NCBI RefSeq assembly: GCF_005876855.1
Contig: NZ_QLAE01000013.1
Coordinates: forward strand, 1-64,000
Source of the DNA: Stutzerimonas nosocomialis
GTDB taxonomy: Bacteria; Pseudomonadota; Gammaproteobacteria; Pseudomonadales; Pseudomonadaceae
Length of the DNA stretch: 64,000 nt
Reading direction: 5' to 3'
Position 1 is the first letter of the stretch, and every line of letters begins with the position of its first letter. A model generated the notes under the pieces. It made no database searches and was not told the DNA's origin. It was given only the letters and a program-made list of their open reading frames with translations. Position numbers and translations under genes: made by a program. This document shows, one piece after another, positions 25,820-34,887 of this stretch.

Positions 25820-26940
25820 TGCAACTGGCCTTTATCCTCTACAAATATTTCCCGTTCGGCGGTCTGCAGCGCGATTTCATGCGCATCGCGCTGGAGTGCC
25901 AGCGCCGTGGCCATGCCATTCGTGTCTACACGATGATCTGGGAAGGCGACGTGCCCGAAGGCTTCGAGGTGCTCGTCGCGCCCGTGAAGGCGCTGTTCAA
26001 CCATGTCCGCAACGAGCGCTTCACGGCCTGGGTCGAGGACGACCTGGCCAGGCGGCCGGTCGATCGGGTCGTGGGCTTCAACAAGATGCCCGGGCTGGAC
26101 GTGTACTACGCGGCCGATCCCTGTTTCGAAGACAAGGCGCAAACGCTGCGCAACCCGCTCTATCGCCGCTGGGGTCGTTACAAGCACTTCGCCCGCTATG
26201 AGCGAGCGGTCTTCGACCCCCGTTCGAAGACCGAGATCCTGATGATCTCCGAGGTGCAGCAACCGCTGTTCGTCAAGCACTACGGGACGCCGGCCGAGCG
26301 CTTCCACCTGTTGCCCCCCGGCATTGCCCAGGACCGCCGCGCGCCGCCCGATGCCGAGGCCGTTCGCGCCGATTTCCGTGCGGAGTTCGGGCTGGACGAC
26401 GACCAGCTGCTGCTGGTGCAGATCGGCTCGGGCTTCAAGACCAAGGGCCTGGACCGCAGCCTCAAGGCCCTGGCGGCACTGCCGCGCGCGCTCAAGCAGC
26501 GCACGCGGCTGTTCGTCATCGGCCAGGACGATCCGAAGCCCTTTCAGCTGCAGAGCGCGGCGCTGGGCATCGCCGAGCAGGTCGTGTTCCTCAAGGGACG
26601 CAGCGACGTGCCGCGCTTCCTGCTCGGCGCCGACCTGCTGATCCATCCGGCGTACAACGAGAACACCGGTACCGTGCTGCTCGAGGCGCTGGTGGCGGGG
26701 CTGCCGGTGCTGGTGACGGACGTCTGCGGCTATGCCCATTACATCGAAGAAGCCGATTGCGGCCGCGTGGTGCCAAGCCCCTTCGACCAGCAGACCCTGA
26801 ACGCGCTGCTCGCGCAGATGCTCGCCAGCGACGAACAGCGCGCGCTCTGGCAGAGCAATGCGCTGGCCTATGCCGACCGGACCGATCTCTACAGCATGCC
26901 GGAGCGGGCCGCCGATGTGATTCTGGAGGCGCGTTCGTGA
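25819..26940 (+). CDS. waaG: LPS core glycosyltransferase WaaG
   Basis: A 373-residue GT4 (GT-B fold) enzyme that adds the first outer-core sugar (glucose in enterics, galactosamine in P. aeruginosa) to heptose II. The N-terminal loop FGGLQRDFMRIALECQRRGH and the C-terminal donor-binding motif EALVAGLPVLVTDVCG are clear. The ATG overlaps the waaC stop. A strong GGAGG within its last codons precedes a short frame that overlaps its stop and leads into waaP. Confidence 0.93.
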   Translation: MQLAFILYKYFPFGGLQRDFMRIALECQRRGHAIRVYTMIWEGDVPEGFEVLVAPVKALFNHVRNERFTAWVEDDLARRPVDRVVGFNKMPGLDVYYAADPCFEDKAQTLRNPLYRRWGRYKHFARYERAVFDPRSKTEILMISEVQQPLFVKHYGTPAERFHLLPPGIAQDRRAPPDAEAVRADFRAEFGLDDDQLLLVQIGSGFKTKGLDRSLKALAALPRALKQRTRLFVIGQDDPKPFQLQSAALGIAEQVVFLKGRSDVPRFLLGADLLIHPAYNENTGTVLLEALVAGLPVLVTDVCGYAHYIEEADCGRVVPSPFDQQTLNALLAQMLASDEQRALWQSNALAYADRTDLYSMPERAADVILEARS

Positions 26941-27020
26941 GTGTCCGTCCGCAGGATGCGGTTGGAGCGGGTCCGGCAATCTTCGACACGGGTGCATGTG
27001 CCCGGGGAGGTGTCCGATGA
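26937..27020 (+). CDS. Putative 27-codon linking ORF between waaG and waaP
   Basis: A GTG at 26937 overlaps the waaG stop (GTGA) and has GGAGG 8 bases upstream inside waaG. The frame runs 27 codons (SVRPQDAVGAGPAIFDTGA and so on) and its TGA overlaps the waaP ATG (ATGA). Both ends therefore have the geometry of translational coupling used throughout this operon. The peptide has no recognised domain or signal. It may be a coupling peptide that carries ribosomes to waaP, or a relic of an expanded spacer. Conservation was not checked. Confidence 0.4.
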   Translation: MSVRPQDAVGAGPAIFDTGACARGGVR

Positions 27021-27832
27021 AGCTGAAACTCGGCGAGCCGTTCGCCTCGCTGTGGGCCGGTCGCGACCCGTTCCAGGCGGTCGAGCAATTGCAGGGGCAG
27101 GTCTACCGTGAACTCGAGGCGCGGCGCACGTTGCGTACCGAGGTCGAGGGGCGCGGCTATTTCGTCAAGATCCACCGTGGCGTTGGCTGGGGAGAGATCC
27201 TCAAGAATCTGCTCACCGCCAAGGCGCCGGTGCTGGGTGCGGGGCAGGAGTGGCAGGCGCTCGATCGACTGCACCAGGTCGGTGTGCCGACCATGACGGC
27301 GGTGGCCTATGGCGAGCGGGGCAGCAATCCGGCGGCGCAGCATTCGTTCATCATCACCGAAGAGCTGGCGCCGACCATCAGTCTCGAAGACTTCTGCCGC
27401 GACTGGCCTCAACAGCCGCCGCCTGCCCGGCTGAAATGGGCGCTGATCGACGAAGTAGCGCGCATGACCGGGACCATGCACCGGGCCGGCGTCAACCATC
27501 GCGATTGCTACATCTGTCATTTCCTCCTGCATACCGACGTGCCGGTGACGGCCGATGCCGTCCGGTTGTCGCTGATCGACCTGCATCGAGCCCAGACGCG
27601 CGCCGCGACGCCCCGGCGCTGGCGTGACAAGGACCTGGCCGGCCTCTATTTTTCCGCGATGGACATCGGCCTGACCGATCGCGATCGCCTGCGTTTCTTG
27701 CGCCGTTATTTCCACAAGCCCCTGCGCGAGGTCCTGCGCGACGAGGCGCCACTGCTCGCGCGTCTGGCCCGCAAGGGCGCGCAGTTGCAGGCGCGCTACA
27801 TGCGCAAATATGCGCCGGATGCCGGGCAATGA
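27017..27832 (+). CDS. waaP: LPS core heptose (I) kinase
   Basis: A 271-residue kinase that phosphorylates heptose I of the inner core, a step essential for outer-membrane integrity in pseudomonads. The protein-kinase-like fold shows the ATP lysine in YFVKIHRGVGWGEILKN, the catalytic HRDCYICHFLL near residue 160 and the metal-binding [17 protein letters not shown] lies six bases before the ATG at 27017, which fixes the start; an upstream ATG at 26996 lacks such a site. Its stop overlaps the next kinase gene. Confidence 0.94.
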   Translation: MKLKLGEPFASLWAGRDPFQAVEQLQGQVYRELEARRTLRTEVEGRGYFVKIHRGVGWGEILKNLLTAKAPVLGAGQEWQALDRLHQVGVPTMTAVAYGERGSNPAAQHSFIITEELAPTISLEDFCRDWPQQPPPARLKWALIDEVARMTGTMHRAGVNHRDCYICHFLLHTDVPVTADAVRLSLIDLHRAQTRAATPRRWRDKDLAGLYFSAMDIGLTDRDRLRFLRRYFHKPLREVLRDEAPLLARLARKGAQLQARYMRKYAPDAGQ

Positions 27833-28566
27833 GCCAATGGCAGGTCGTTCCGGATGTCTCGCCGGCAGTCGCCTCGGCTTTCCGCTCGCTCGATGCGGTA
27901 TTCGCCCTCGAAGGCGAGCGCATCGCCAGTGATCCGTTGTCCGAAGTGGTCCGGGTGACGGTCGACGGGAAGCGTTATTACGTCAAGCGCTATCACGCGG
28001 CCGGCAAGGGGCTGCGCCGCTTCGTCGGCAGGCCCCGGGTCAAGGCGGAATGGCAGAATCTGCGCTATTTCGGGCGTCTGGGCATCCCGGTGGCGCCAAT
28101 GGTCGCCTGGGGGCTGGAGCGCCGCCATGGCTTCTTCGCCCGCGGCGCGCTGGTGACGCTGGAGGTGGAGAACACCACCGATATGGCAGCCATGGCCAAG
28201 GCCGGCGACCCCCGGTTGTCCGACCGGGCCTGGGTCGATCACATCAGCCGCCAGCTGGCCCAGGCGACCCGTGCCCTGCACGAGCACCGGTTCGCCCACA
28301 ACGATCTCAAATGGCGGAATCTGCTGGTGAACGAGGCGGACCAGCTGTTTCTCATCGACTGTCCCACCGGCGATTTCTGGTGGGGGCCGTTCCTGCGCCA
28401 CCGCGTCGTCAAGGACCTGGCCTGCCTGGACAAGGTGGCCAAGTACCGGCTGTCGCGTACCCAGCGTCTTCGCTTCTATCTTCAGTATCGGCAGCAGTCC
28501 TGTCTGACGCCGGCGGATCGCCCCATGATCCGGCAGATACTCACGTTCTTCGAGGGCCGCGAATGA
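27829..28566 (+). CDS. LPS core kinase-like protein (InaA/WapP family)
   Basis: A 245-residue protein of the lipopolysaccharide-kinase/InaA family, corresponding in position to PA5008 (WapP) of P. aeruginosa. It has the ATP-lysine segment YYVKRYHAAGKGLRR, the catalytic HNDLKWRNLL near residue 160 and LIDCPTGDFWWG as the metal-binding loop. It probably phosphorylates a core sugar, but its exact site is inferred, not known. The ATG overlaps the waaP stop and its own stop overlaps the next ATG. Confidence 0.85.
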   Translation: MSQWQVVPDVSPAVASAFRSLDAVFALEGERIASDPLSEVVRVTVDGKRYYVKRYHAAGKGLRRFVGRPRVKAEWQNLRYFGRLGIPVAPMVAWGLERRHGFFARGALVTLEVENTTDMAAMAKAGDPRLSDRAWVDHISRQLAQATRALHEHRFAHNDLKWRNLLVNEADQLFLIDCPTGDFWWGPFLRHRVVKDLACLDKVAKYRLSRTQRLRFYLQYRQQSCLTPADRPMIRQILTFFEGRE

Positions 28567-29318
28567 AGGATTTTTTCGCCGACGACGATCACGACGTTCT
28601 GCAGCGCAACGGCATCGCCGACTTCGATTCCCTGTGGGCGCTCGAGCTTCCCGCGGTAGACGAACTCAACCGCGGGCGCGGCGGTTGGAGCGGCGTTTAT
28701 CGGCTCGAGGTCGAAGGCCGGGCCTACTACCTCAAGCGGCAGTCCAATTACCTGGCGCGCTCGCTGTTCAGCCCCTTTGGCGAGCCGACGTTCGCTCGCG
28801 AGTTTCGCAATATCCTCCTGTACCGGCGCCGGGGTATTCCCGCGTTGCAGGCGGCGTTTTTCGGGCAGCGTCGGCAGGAAGGCGAGGTGCGGGCGATCCT
28901 GCTGACCCGTGCGCTGGACGGCTGGCGCGACCTGAGCGATTGGCTGTCGGGCTGGCGGGAACTGGAAAACGCCACCCGAGAATCCATACTCGAGGCGTGC
29001 GGTCGGCTGGCTCAGCGGCTGCACGAGGCCGGCCAGAAGCATGGCTGCCTGTACCCCAAGCACATCTTTCTACGCCAGGAAGACGATGGATTCGACGCCT
29101 GTCTGATCGATCTGGAGAAGACCCGGCCGCTGTTTTTCGGCCGCGGCGACCGGCTGCGCGATATCGAGACGCTGGTACGCCGCGCGCGTGGCTGGCGTGA
29201 AAGGGACGTGCGCGGTCTGCTTGCGGCCTATCTGGGGCTCGGTGCCGATGACGCGGCGCTCGACTCCTGGCTGGGGCGAATGTCGGCGCGCAGTCTGGAC
29301 AAAGGAGCTCGGGCGTGA
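28563..29318 (+). CDS. LPS core kinase-like protein (WapQ-type)
   Basis: A 251-residue member of the same kinase superfamily, in the position of PA5007 (WapQ). The ATP-binding region GRAYYLKRQSNYLARSLFSP is clear. The catalytic loop is degenerate (KHGCLYPKHIFL in place of HRD-x-N) but the metal-binding segment LIDLEKTRPL is kept. It may therefore be a weak kinase or a scaffold. The start overlaps the preceding stop (ATGA) and the end overlaps the next GTG (GTGA). Confidence 0.82.
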   Translation: MKDFFADDDHDVLQRNGIADFDSLWALELPAVDELNRGRGGWSGVYRLEVEGRAYYLKRQSNYLARSLFSPFGEPTFAREFRNILLYRRRGIPALQAAFFGQRRQEGEVRAILLTRALDGWRDLSDWLSGWRELENATRESILEACGRLAQRLHEAGQKHGCLYPKHIFLRQEDDGFDACLIDLEKTRPLFFGRGDRLRDIETLVRRARGWRERDVRGLLAAYLGLGADDAALDSWLGRMSARSLDKGARA

Positions 29319-30760
29319 GGCTCGCTGACCTGCGCCATGCTGGCCGTTCACCGGCCTTGCCGCTGACGCTCTCGCTCGATGGCGAGCCCCTCGAACTGAC
29401 GCAGTGGCTGCGGGTGCTGCCTGGTCAGCGTTATGTCGCCCGGGCCCGCTGGCAGGGGCGAACGGTGCTCGCCAAGCTGTTCGTCGGCAGCAAGGCCGAG
29501 CGGCATCTTGGACGCGAGCGTGACGGTGTCCGATGGCTTTCGCAGCAGGGGCTGCTCACCCCTGAACTGCTCGCCAGTGGTGCCGTTTCCGGCGAGGGTG
29601 GCTGGCTGCTGTTCGACTATCTCGAGGATGCGCAAAGTCTCGGCGAGGCATGGCGTGCCGTCGAGCGACAAGCGCCGTTGTCCGATCCGCAACAGGCGAT
29701 CCTCGGCGAGGCGCTGCAGTCGATAGCTGCGCTGCACGCCAGGGGCCTGTGGCAGAGCGATCTGCACCTGGACAACCTCCTCAAGCAGGACGGGCGGCTA
29801 TGGCTGATCGACGGTGGTGGCATCCAGGCCTCGGCGCCAGGCCAGCCGCTCGAGCGTGCGCGCGTGCTGGAGAACCTGGGCGTATTTTTTGCGCAGTTGC
29901 CCGCCACGCTCGAGCCATACCTGGAAGAGCTGGTGGTGCATTACCTGCTGGTCAATGGCACGCATGCCTTGCCGCTGGAAGGGCTGCTCAAGGAGATCGC
30001 GAAGGTCAGGCGGTGGCGGCTCAAGGATTTTCTCGGGAAGCTGGGCCGTGACTGCACGCTGTTCAGCGTGCGGCGCAGCGCGAGCGAGCTGCGTGCCATC
30101 TGTCGGGACCAGGTGCCGCTGTTGAGCGGGTTGCTGGACGATGCCGATGAAGCCATCGCCGGAGGACGCGCCCTCAAGCAGGGCGGCAGCGCCACCGTTG
30201 CGCTGGTCGAGCGCGAGGGGCGCCCGCTGGTGATCAAGCGCTACAACCTCAAGGGCGTCGGGCACTGGCTGCGCCGCTGCTGGCGGCCGACTCGCGCCTG
30301 GCACAGCTGGGTAGAAGGGCACCGGCTCAATTTCGTCGGTATCGCCACGCCCCGGCCGCTGGGCATGCTCGAGCATCGACGGCTGGGGTTGCGTGGGCGC
30401 AGCTACCTGGTTACCGAATACCTGGATGGGCAGGATATAATCGAGGCTTTCGCACCCTATCTCGACGGCGGGCTGCCTGAGCCTATGCTGCAAGCCGCTC
30501 GTGCGTTGTTTGCTGGTTTCATCCGGGAGCGAATCAGCCATGGCGACCTCAAAGGTACCAACCTGCTCTGGCGGGACGGGCAGCTCTGGCTGATCGACCT
30601 CGATGCGGTGCGCCAGCATCCGGACCCGGGCAGCTTCGCTCCCGCCTTCGCCAGGGACCGGGCGCGCTTCCTGCGCAACTGGCCTGCGGAGTCCGGCTTG
30701 TATCGCGTGTTGGACGAGCAATTGCCGAAGGCGAGTTCGGTGGACTCAGTCCGTCCATGA
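29315..30760 (+). CDS. Double kinase-domain LPS core protein
   Basis: A 481-residue protein, in the position of PA5006, with two kinase-like halves. The first has LWQSDLHLDNLLKQDGRLWL followed by IDGGG near residues 145-170. The second has ISHGDLKGTNLLWRDGQLWL followed by IDLDAV near 405-430. Both catalytic loops are complete enough to be active. It probably phosphorylates core heptose or works with WaaP, which is inference from position. It starts with GTG overlapping the previous stop. It is the last of the tightly coupled kinase series; a 54-base gap with a hairpin follows. Confidence 0.82.
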   Translation: MRLADLRHAGRSPALPLTLSLDGEPLELTQWLRVLPGQRYVARARWQGRTVLAKLFVGSKAERHLGRERDGVRWLSQQGLLTPELLASGAVSGEGGWLLFDYLEDAQSLGEAWRAVERQAPLSDPQQAILGEALQSIAALHARGLWQSDLHLDNLLKQDGRLWLIDGGGIQASAPGQPLERARVLENLGVFFAQLPATLEPYLEELVVHYLLVNGTHALPLEGLLKEIAKVRRWRLKDFLGKLGRDCTLFSVRRSASELRAICRDQVPLLSGLLDDADEAIAGGRALKQGGSATVALVEREGRPLVIKRYNLKGVGHWLRRCWRPTRAWHSWVEGHRLNFVGIATPRPLGMLEHRRLGLRGRSYLVTEYLDGQDIIEAFAPYLDGGLPEPMLQAARALFAGFIRERISHGDLKGTNLLWRDGQLWLIDLDAVRQHPDPGSFAPAFARDRARFLRNWPAESGLYRVLDEQLPKASSVDSVRP

Positions 30761-30774
30761 CATCAACACCAATC

Positions 30775-30795
30775 GCCGCTTCCAGTTGAAGCGGC
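30775..30795 (+). other. GC-rich hairpin before the carbamoyltransferase gene
   Basis: Eight-bp arms (GCCGCTTC at 30775-30782 and GAAGCGGC at 30788-30795) enclose a 5-base loop. There is no T-tract, so it is not an ordinary terminator. It could be a processing or stabilising structure in the operon transcript, lying 20 bases before the next start. Confidence 0.5.
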
Positions 30796-30814
30796 AGAGT
30801 TAAGAGGCTTACCT

Positions 30815-32566
30815 GTGGCATTGACGATTCTCGGCCTTTCCGGCGCCCTCAGTCATGATCCTTCCGCAGCGTTGTACATCGACGGAAAGTTGATCGCGGC
30901 TGCAGAAGAAGAGCGCTTCGTGCGCGACAAGCACGCGAAGAACCGCATGCCTTACGAGTCCGCCAAGTTCTGCCTGGAACAGGCCGGTATCAAACCTTCG
31001 GACGTTGATGTCGTCGCCATTCCGTTTGCCCCGATCAGCATTTTCGAAAAGGCCCGCTGGCACTATGCCAAGCGCTACTGGTATGCGCCGGATCGGGCGC
31101 TCGATGCGATTCTGATGGGGAACCGGCGGTACAAGCGCTATCACAAACGCATCCAGTGGTGCCTGCAGCAGCTCGGCTTCGATCTGAAGAAGATCCGCAT
31201 CGAGCCGGTCGAGCATCACCTGGCCCACGCCTCGAGCGCCTATCACTGCTCCGGTTTCAAGGAAAAGACCGCGATCCTCGGCATCGACGGCAAGGGCGAA
31301 TACGCCACGACCTTCTTCGGCTACGGCGAGAACGGCCGCATCCACAAGATCAAGGAATTTTACGATCCGGACTCGCTGGGCGGCTTGTACGGCGCCATTA
31401 CCGAATTCCTCGGTTTCGAGATGCTCGACGGCGAGTTCAAGGTCATGGGCATGGCGCCCTACGGCGATGCGAGCAAATACGATTTCTCGCGCCTGGCCAA
31501 GTTCGAAGATGGCGAGCTGGTCATCAATACGGAATACGCCAACGTCATCGGCTTTCGCCGCTACAAGGAAAAGGGCAAGGGCTATTACTTCTCGCCCAAG
31601 CTGATCGAGTGGCTGGGACCCAAGCGTGAAGGCGACATCGCCGACGACCCCTACATCCACTATGCCGCCAGCATGCAGGCTCTGTTCGAGAAGCTCGCCC
31701 TGGAGATGATGGATTACTACCTGGGCGACATCATCCGCGAGACCGGCAAGATCGCGTTCGCCGGTGGTTGCGCGCTCAACGTCAAGTTGAACCAGAAGAT
31801 CATCGCGCGCCCCGAAGTGAAAGAGCTGTTCGTGCAGCCCGCCTCCGGCGACGCCGGAACCGCCGTGGGTGCGGCCGCCTACGTCTCGCACCAGCGCGGC
31901 GTGCCGGTGGAGAAGATGGAGCACGTCTACCTGGGGCCGTCCTACAGCAACGAGGACGTGATCGCCGCCTGCGCCCGCCATCCGAGCCAGCCGCAGTGGC
32001 AGAAGATCGACGACATGCCGCAGCGCATCGCCAGGATCATGGTCGAGGGCAATCCCGTGGCCTGGTTCCAGGGCCGCATGGAGTTCGGGCCGCGCGCGCT
32101 GGGCGGGCGCTCGATCATCGGTTGCCCGAGCGTGCCGGGCGTGGCCGATCGCATCAACGAGCAGATCAAGTTCCGCGAGCGCTGGAGGCCGTTCTGCCCG
32201 TCGATGCTCGACACCGTGGCGCCGCAGATGCTCAAGGTCGATCATCCTTCGCCGTTCATGACCTTTACCTTCGAGGTCAACGAAGAATGGAAGACGCGGG
32301 TCGGGGAAGTGGTGCATGAGGACGGTACCTCGCGCGCCCAAGTTCTCGAGCGCCAATACAACCCGCGCTGGTACGACCTGATGGTCGAGCTGGAAAAACT
32401 GACCGGCAACGGTGTTTCCCTGAACACCTCGCTCAACCGCCGTGGCGAGCCGATGATCTGCTCGCCGACCGATGCGCTGAACATGTTCTATGGGTCGGAT
32501 CTGGAGTATCTGATCATGGAAGACATTCTGGTGGTGAAGGACGGCAAGGACTGGCATGAGCGCTGA
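30815..32566 (+). CDS. NodU/TobZ-type carbamoyltransferase of LPS core
   Basis: A 583-residue enzyme that uses carbamoyl phosphate and ATP to carbamoylate a hydroxyl group. In P. aeruginosa the inner-core heptose carries a 7-O-carbamoyl group, and the gene in this position (PA5005) is the expected source. The N-terminal Kae1-like domain begins (M)ALTILGLSGALSHDPSAAL, with the metal motif HHLAHASSAYH near residue 133. The C-terminal transferase domain contains GRMEFGPRALGGRSI near 420. The start is GTG with AGAGG 8-9 bases upstream. It overlaps the next gene by 11 bases. Confidence 0.92.
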   Translation: MALTILGLSGALSHDPSAALYIDGKLIAAAEEERFVRDKHAKNRMPYESAKFCLEQAGIKPSDVDVVAIPFAPISIFEKARWHYAKRYWYAPDRALDAILMGNRRYKRYHKRIQWCLQQLGFDLKKIRIEPVEHHLAHASSAYHCSGFKEKTAILGIDGKGEYATTFFGYGENGRIHKIKEFYDPDSLGGLYGAITEFLGFEMLDGEFKVMGMAPYGDASKYDFSRLAKFEDGELVINTEYANVIGFRRYKEKGKGYYFSPKLIEWLGPKREGDIADDPYIHYAASMQALFEKLALEMMDYYLGDIIRETGKIAFAGGCALNVKLNQKIIARPEVKELFVQPASGDAGTAVGAAAYVSHQRGVPVEKMEHVYLGPSYSNEDVIAACARHPSQPQWQKIDDMPQRIARIMVEGNPVAWFQGRMEFGPRALGGRSIIGCPSVPGVADRINEQIKFRERWRPFCPSMLDTVAPQMLKVDHPSPFMTFTFEVNEEWKTRVGEVVHEDGTSRAQVLERQYNPRWYDLMVELEKLTGNGVSLNTSLNRRGEPMICSPTDALNMFYGSDLEYLIMEDILVVKDGKDWHER

Positions 32567-33680
32567 GCGGCACGTCCTGCAGCTCTGCCATGGATATGAC
32601 GGTCCCTTTCTCGATTGCGCCCGCCAGTACGCGGCGCTGTTTGACGGTAGCGAATACAAGGTCACGACCGTTTATCTGACTGGCGCGCCGGATGCCGAGG
32701 TTGAGCAGGGCTCGGCCTCGGACGAGGTGATCTTTCTTGGTTACGACAGCAAGGCGGTACGTGGGCTCAAGCTCGCAGCGATACGTGATATCCGTCGGAT
32801 AGCTGCGGTCCGCGATTTCGCGTTCTGCATCGCCCATCGCTCCAAACCGGCCTACGTGGCGCTCCTCGGCACCGGCTTGCCGGTGATCAACGTTCATCAC
32901 GCCTTCGGCGACTACGCACGTCGCTCACGGCAGATGTTTGCCAACCTGTTTCGCCCGCGCCTCTGGTTGCTGGGGGTTTCGGACGCCGTGCGCGACGACA
33001 TTCGTCGTTGCTTGCCTGGCTGGCCTGCTGAACGAATTGAAACTCTCTATAACCGGATCGATATCGAGGCGGTGCGGAGCCAGCAAGTCGAGCGGAATGC
33101 AGCGCGCGAAACGATGGGCTTGCCCGCCGATGCCTGGGTCGTCGGTAATGTCGGACGCCTGCACCCGGACAAGGATCAGGCGACGCTGATTCGCGGTTTT
33201 GCACGCGCCTTGCCGCATTTGCCTAAAGATAGCCTGCTGGCCATTCTCGGTACCGGCCGCCTGGAAGGGCAGCTCAAGCAGCTTGCTACAGACGAGGGGG
33301 TTGCCAAGCGGGTCGTGTTTCTGGGGCAGGTGCCTCGGGCGCGTCGCTATTTCAAGGCGTTCGATGTATTTGCGCTGACTTCCGATCATGAGCCGTTCGG
33401 CATGGTGCTGCTCGAGGCGATGGCGGCCAGTGTGCCGGTGATCTGCAGCGATTGTGGCGGTGGGCGTGAGGTGGTAGGCGAGGCGGGAAGCCTCTTCCCA
33501 TTCGGCGACGCCGCGGCGCTGGCGCAGAAATTGATTGAAGTCGCTGCGGGAACACAGTCGGTGCAAGCGGGAGTCGTCGCCAGTCGGCTCGAGCGTTTTT
33601 TTTCCGATCGCTCCGCTCAGCACCGATTCGCTGCTTTGAGGGCGAGAGGGTTCGGTTGCAGCCGCGGCAGCGGGGCATGA
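32556..33680 (+). CDS. GT4 glycosyltransferase of LPS core (WapH-like position)
   Basis: A 374-residue GT-B transferase, in the position of P. aeruginosa PA5004 (WapH). The acceptor-side N-terminus is HVLQLCHGYDGPFLDCARQY. The donor site shows WVVGNVGRLHPDKDQATLI and the E-x7-E motif EPFGMVLLEAMAASVPVI near residues 285-300. It would add a glucose or related sugar to the outer core. It overlaps the carbamoyltransferase by 11 bases. The last residues (RARGFGCSRGSGA) look untypical, suggesting a slightly altered C-terminus. Confidence 0.85.
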   Translation: MSAERHVLQLCHGYDGPFLDCARQYAALFDGSEYKVTTVYLTGAPDAEVEQGSASDEVIFLGYDSKAVRGLKLAAIRDIRRIAAVRDFAFCIAHRSKPAYVALLGTGLPVINVHHAFGDYARRSRQMFANLFRPRLWLLGVSDAVRDDIRRCLPGWPAERIETLYNRIDIEAVRSQQVERNAARETMGLPADAWVVGNVGRLHPDKDQATLIRGFARALPHLPKDSLLAILGTGRLEGQLKQLATDEGVAKRVVFLGQVPRARRYFKAFDVFALTSDHEPFGMVLLEAMAASVPVICSDCGGGREVVGEAGSLFPFGDAAALAQKLIEVAAGTQSVQAGVVASRLERFFSDRSAQHRFAALRARGFGCSRGSGA

Positions 33681-33752
33681 CGACCTGTATGTTCACGAGC
33701 CCTGTGGCGCTCCCCGGTACACTCGCTAGACATTTTGAGGCCGACACTCCGC

Positions 33753-34829
33753 ATGGCGATGACTAAGCAGTTGCTGTATTTCCTGTATGGAGGTCACCCA
33801 ACCTATATACGGGAGGCCAAGTTCAGCATTCTCACCGCGCTGGAATACCTGGATGACGATGCAATCGTGATCCGGGTGATGACCGACCGACCCGAGGATT
33901 TCGACGGTTGGCCAGTCGTCACCGAGGCGCTTTCAGCAGAGCAGCTGTCGAGCTGGGCTGGTGAACATGGCTATACGCATCGCAAGAAGGCGTGTGCAAT
34001 GGCCGCTGGGCTGGCTCTCGCCGACAAGACCCTGTTCGTTGACTCGGATACCTTTTTCACGTCAGATCCCAGGCCGTTGTTCGATCAGATCGGTGACGGT
34101 AATTATCTGATGGACAGCTTGGAGTGGGAGTGGCGTGCCACGGCCGGCTTCAAAGAATTCATCGGGTTACGGGCCGCGTTGTCCGACCAGGGAACCATGC
34201 CTCCCGATGACATGCGGATGTACAACAGTGGCGTCTGTGGCCTGACGCGTGATGACGGATTCCTGTTCCAGCAATCGATCGGGCTCATCGACCAGTGGCA
34301 CCCGTTCTGCGCCGAAATCCCGATCGTCGAACAGGTGGCCCTGTCGTTCGCGCTCCACGGCAAGGCCGTGCATGAGGCGAACCGCTGCATCCATCATTAC
34401 TTCGGAAGCAAGCGTTACTTCCATGCGATGCTTGCCCTGTTCTTTTCCCGTCATGGCGAGGCTTACCGTCCATCCCTCGTGCCCCTTAGTCGAGAGGTTC
34501 CGCGCAGCAAGCCCTGTCCGAAGCCTTGGTGGCGCCTTTGGGCCAAGTGGCGGCTCAAGGCGTTTTCCAAAGCGGTCAAAAAGCAGGGACGATCCATCTT
34601 CTATGGTTGCCTGCTGCCTGAGGACGCGTACTCCCAGGCCTGTCGAACGGCTTGGTGGGACGGTGCTCTGCAGGATATGAATGGGGGCTCGTTCGAGCAA
34701 TCCTTCAGGTCGGGAGTCTGGCCGGGAGACCTGCCCAGGCCGCCGAGCAGAGCCGATGAGCAGGCAGCGCTCGAATATTTTCACCAGCGCCTTGCCTCCG
34801 CCGATCAGGTAAAGAATAGGCCGTCCTGA
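33753..34829 (+). CDS. Putative glycosyltransferase with DxD motif (GT8-like)
   Basis: A 358-residue protein. It opens MAMTKQLLYFLYGGHPTYIR and contains ADKTLFVDSDTFFTSDP near residue 95, a DxD nucleotide-sugar site as in GT-A transferases of the GT8 type. The second half is basic and ends without membrane segments, so it is probably peripheral at the inner membrane. An in-frame TTG 18 bases upstream and ATG 33759 are alternative starts. It begins the variable part of the core locus. The sugar and linkage are unknown. Confidence 0.7.
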   Translation: MAMTKQLLYFLYGGHPTYIREAKFSILTALEYLDDDAIVIRVMTDRPEDFDGWPVVTEALSAEQLSSWAGEHGYTHRKKACAMAAGLALADKTLFVDSDTFFTSDPRPLFDQIGDGNYLMDSLEWEWRATAGFKEFIGLRAALSDQGTMPPDDMRMYNSGVCGLTRDDGFLFQQSIGLIDQWHPFCAEIPIVEQVALSFALHGKAVHEANRCIHHYFGSKRYFHAMLALFFSRHGEAYRPSLVPLSREVPRSKPCPKPWWRLWAKWRLKAFSKAVKKQGRSIFYGCLLPEDAYSQACRTAWWDGALQDMNGGSFEQSFRSGVWPGDLPRPPSRADEQAALEYFHQRLASADQVKNRPS

Positions 34830-34887
34830 TGCCACACAGGCAAGTTATACGGCGCACCCGCAGTACAGTTTTGTTTGGGATCTGTCA

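Noticed and set aside
26996-27016. Seven-residue N-terminal extension of WaaP from ATG 26996
   Set aside because: The GGGGAGG ribosome site is correctly spaced for ATG 27017, and the extension (MCPGRCP) is not like the family.
28050-28562. 170-codon N-terminal extension of the WapQ-like gene
   Set aside because: It runs through the preceding kinase gene in another frame; the ATGA overlap at 28563 gives the natural start.
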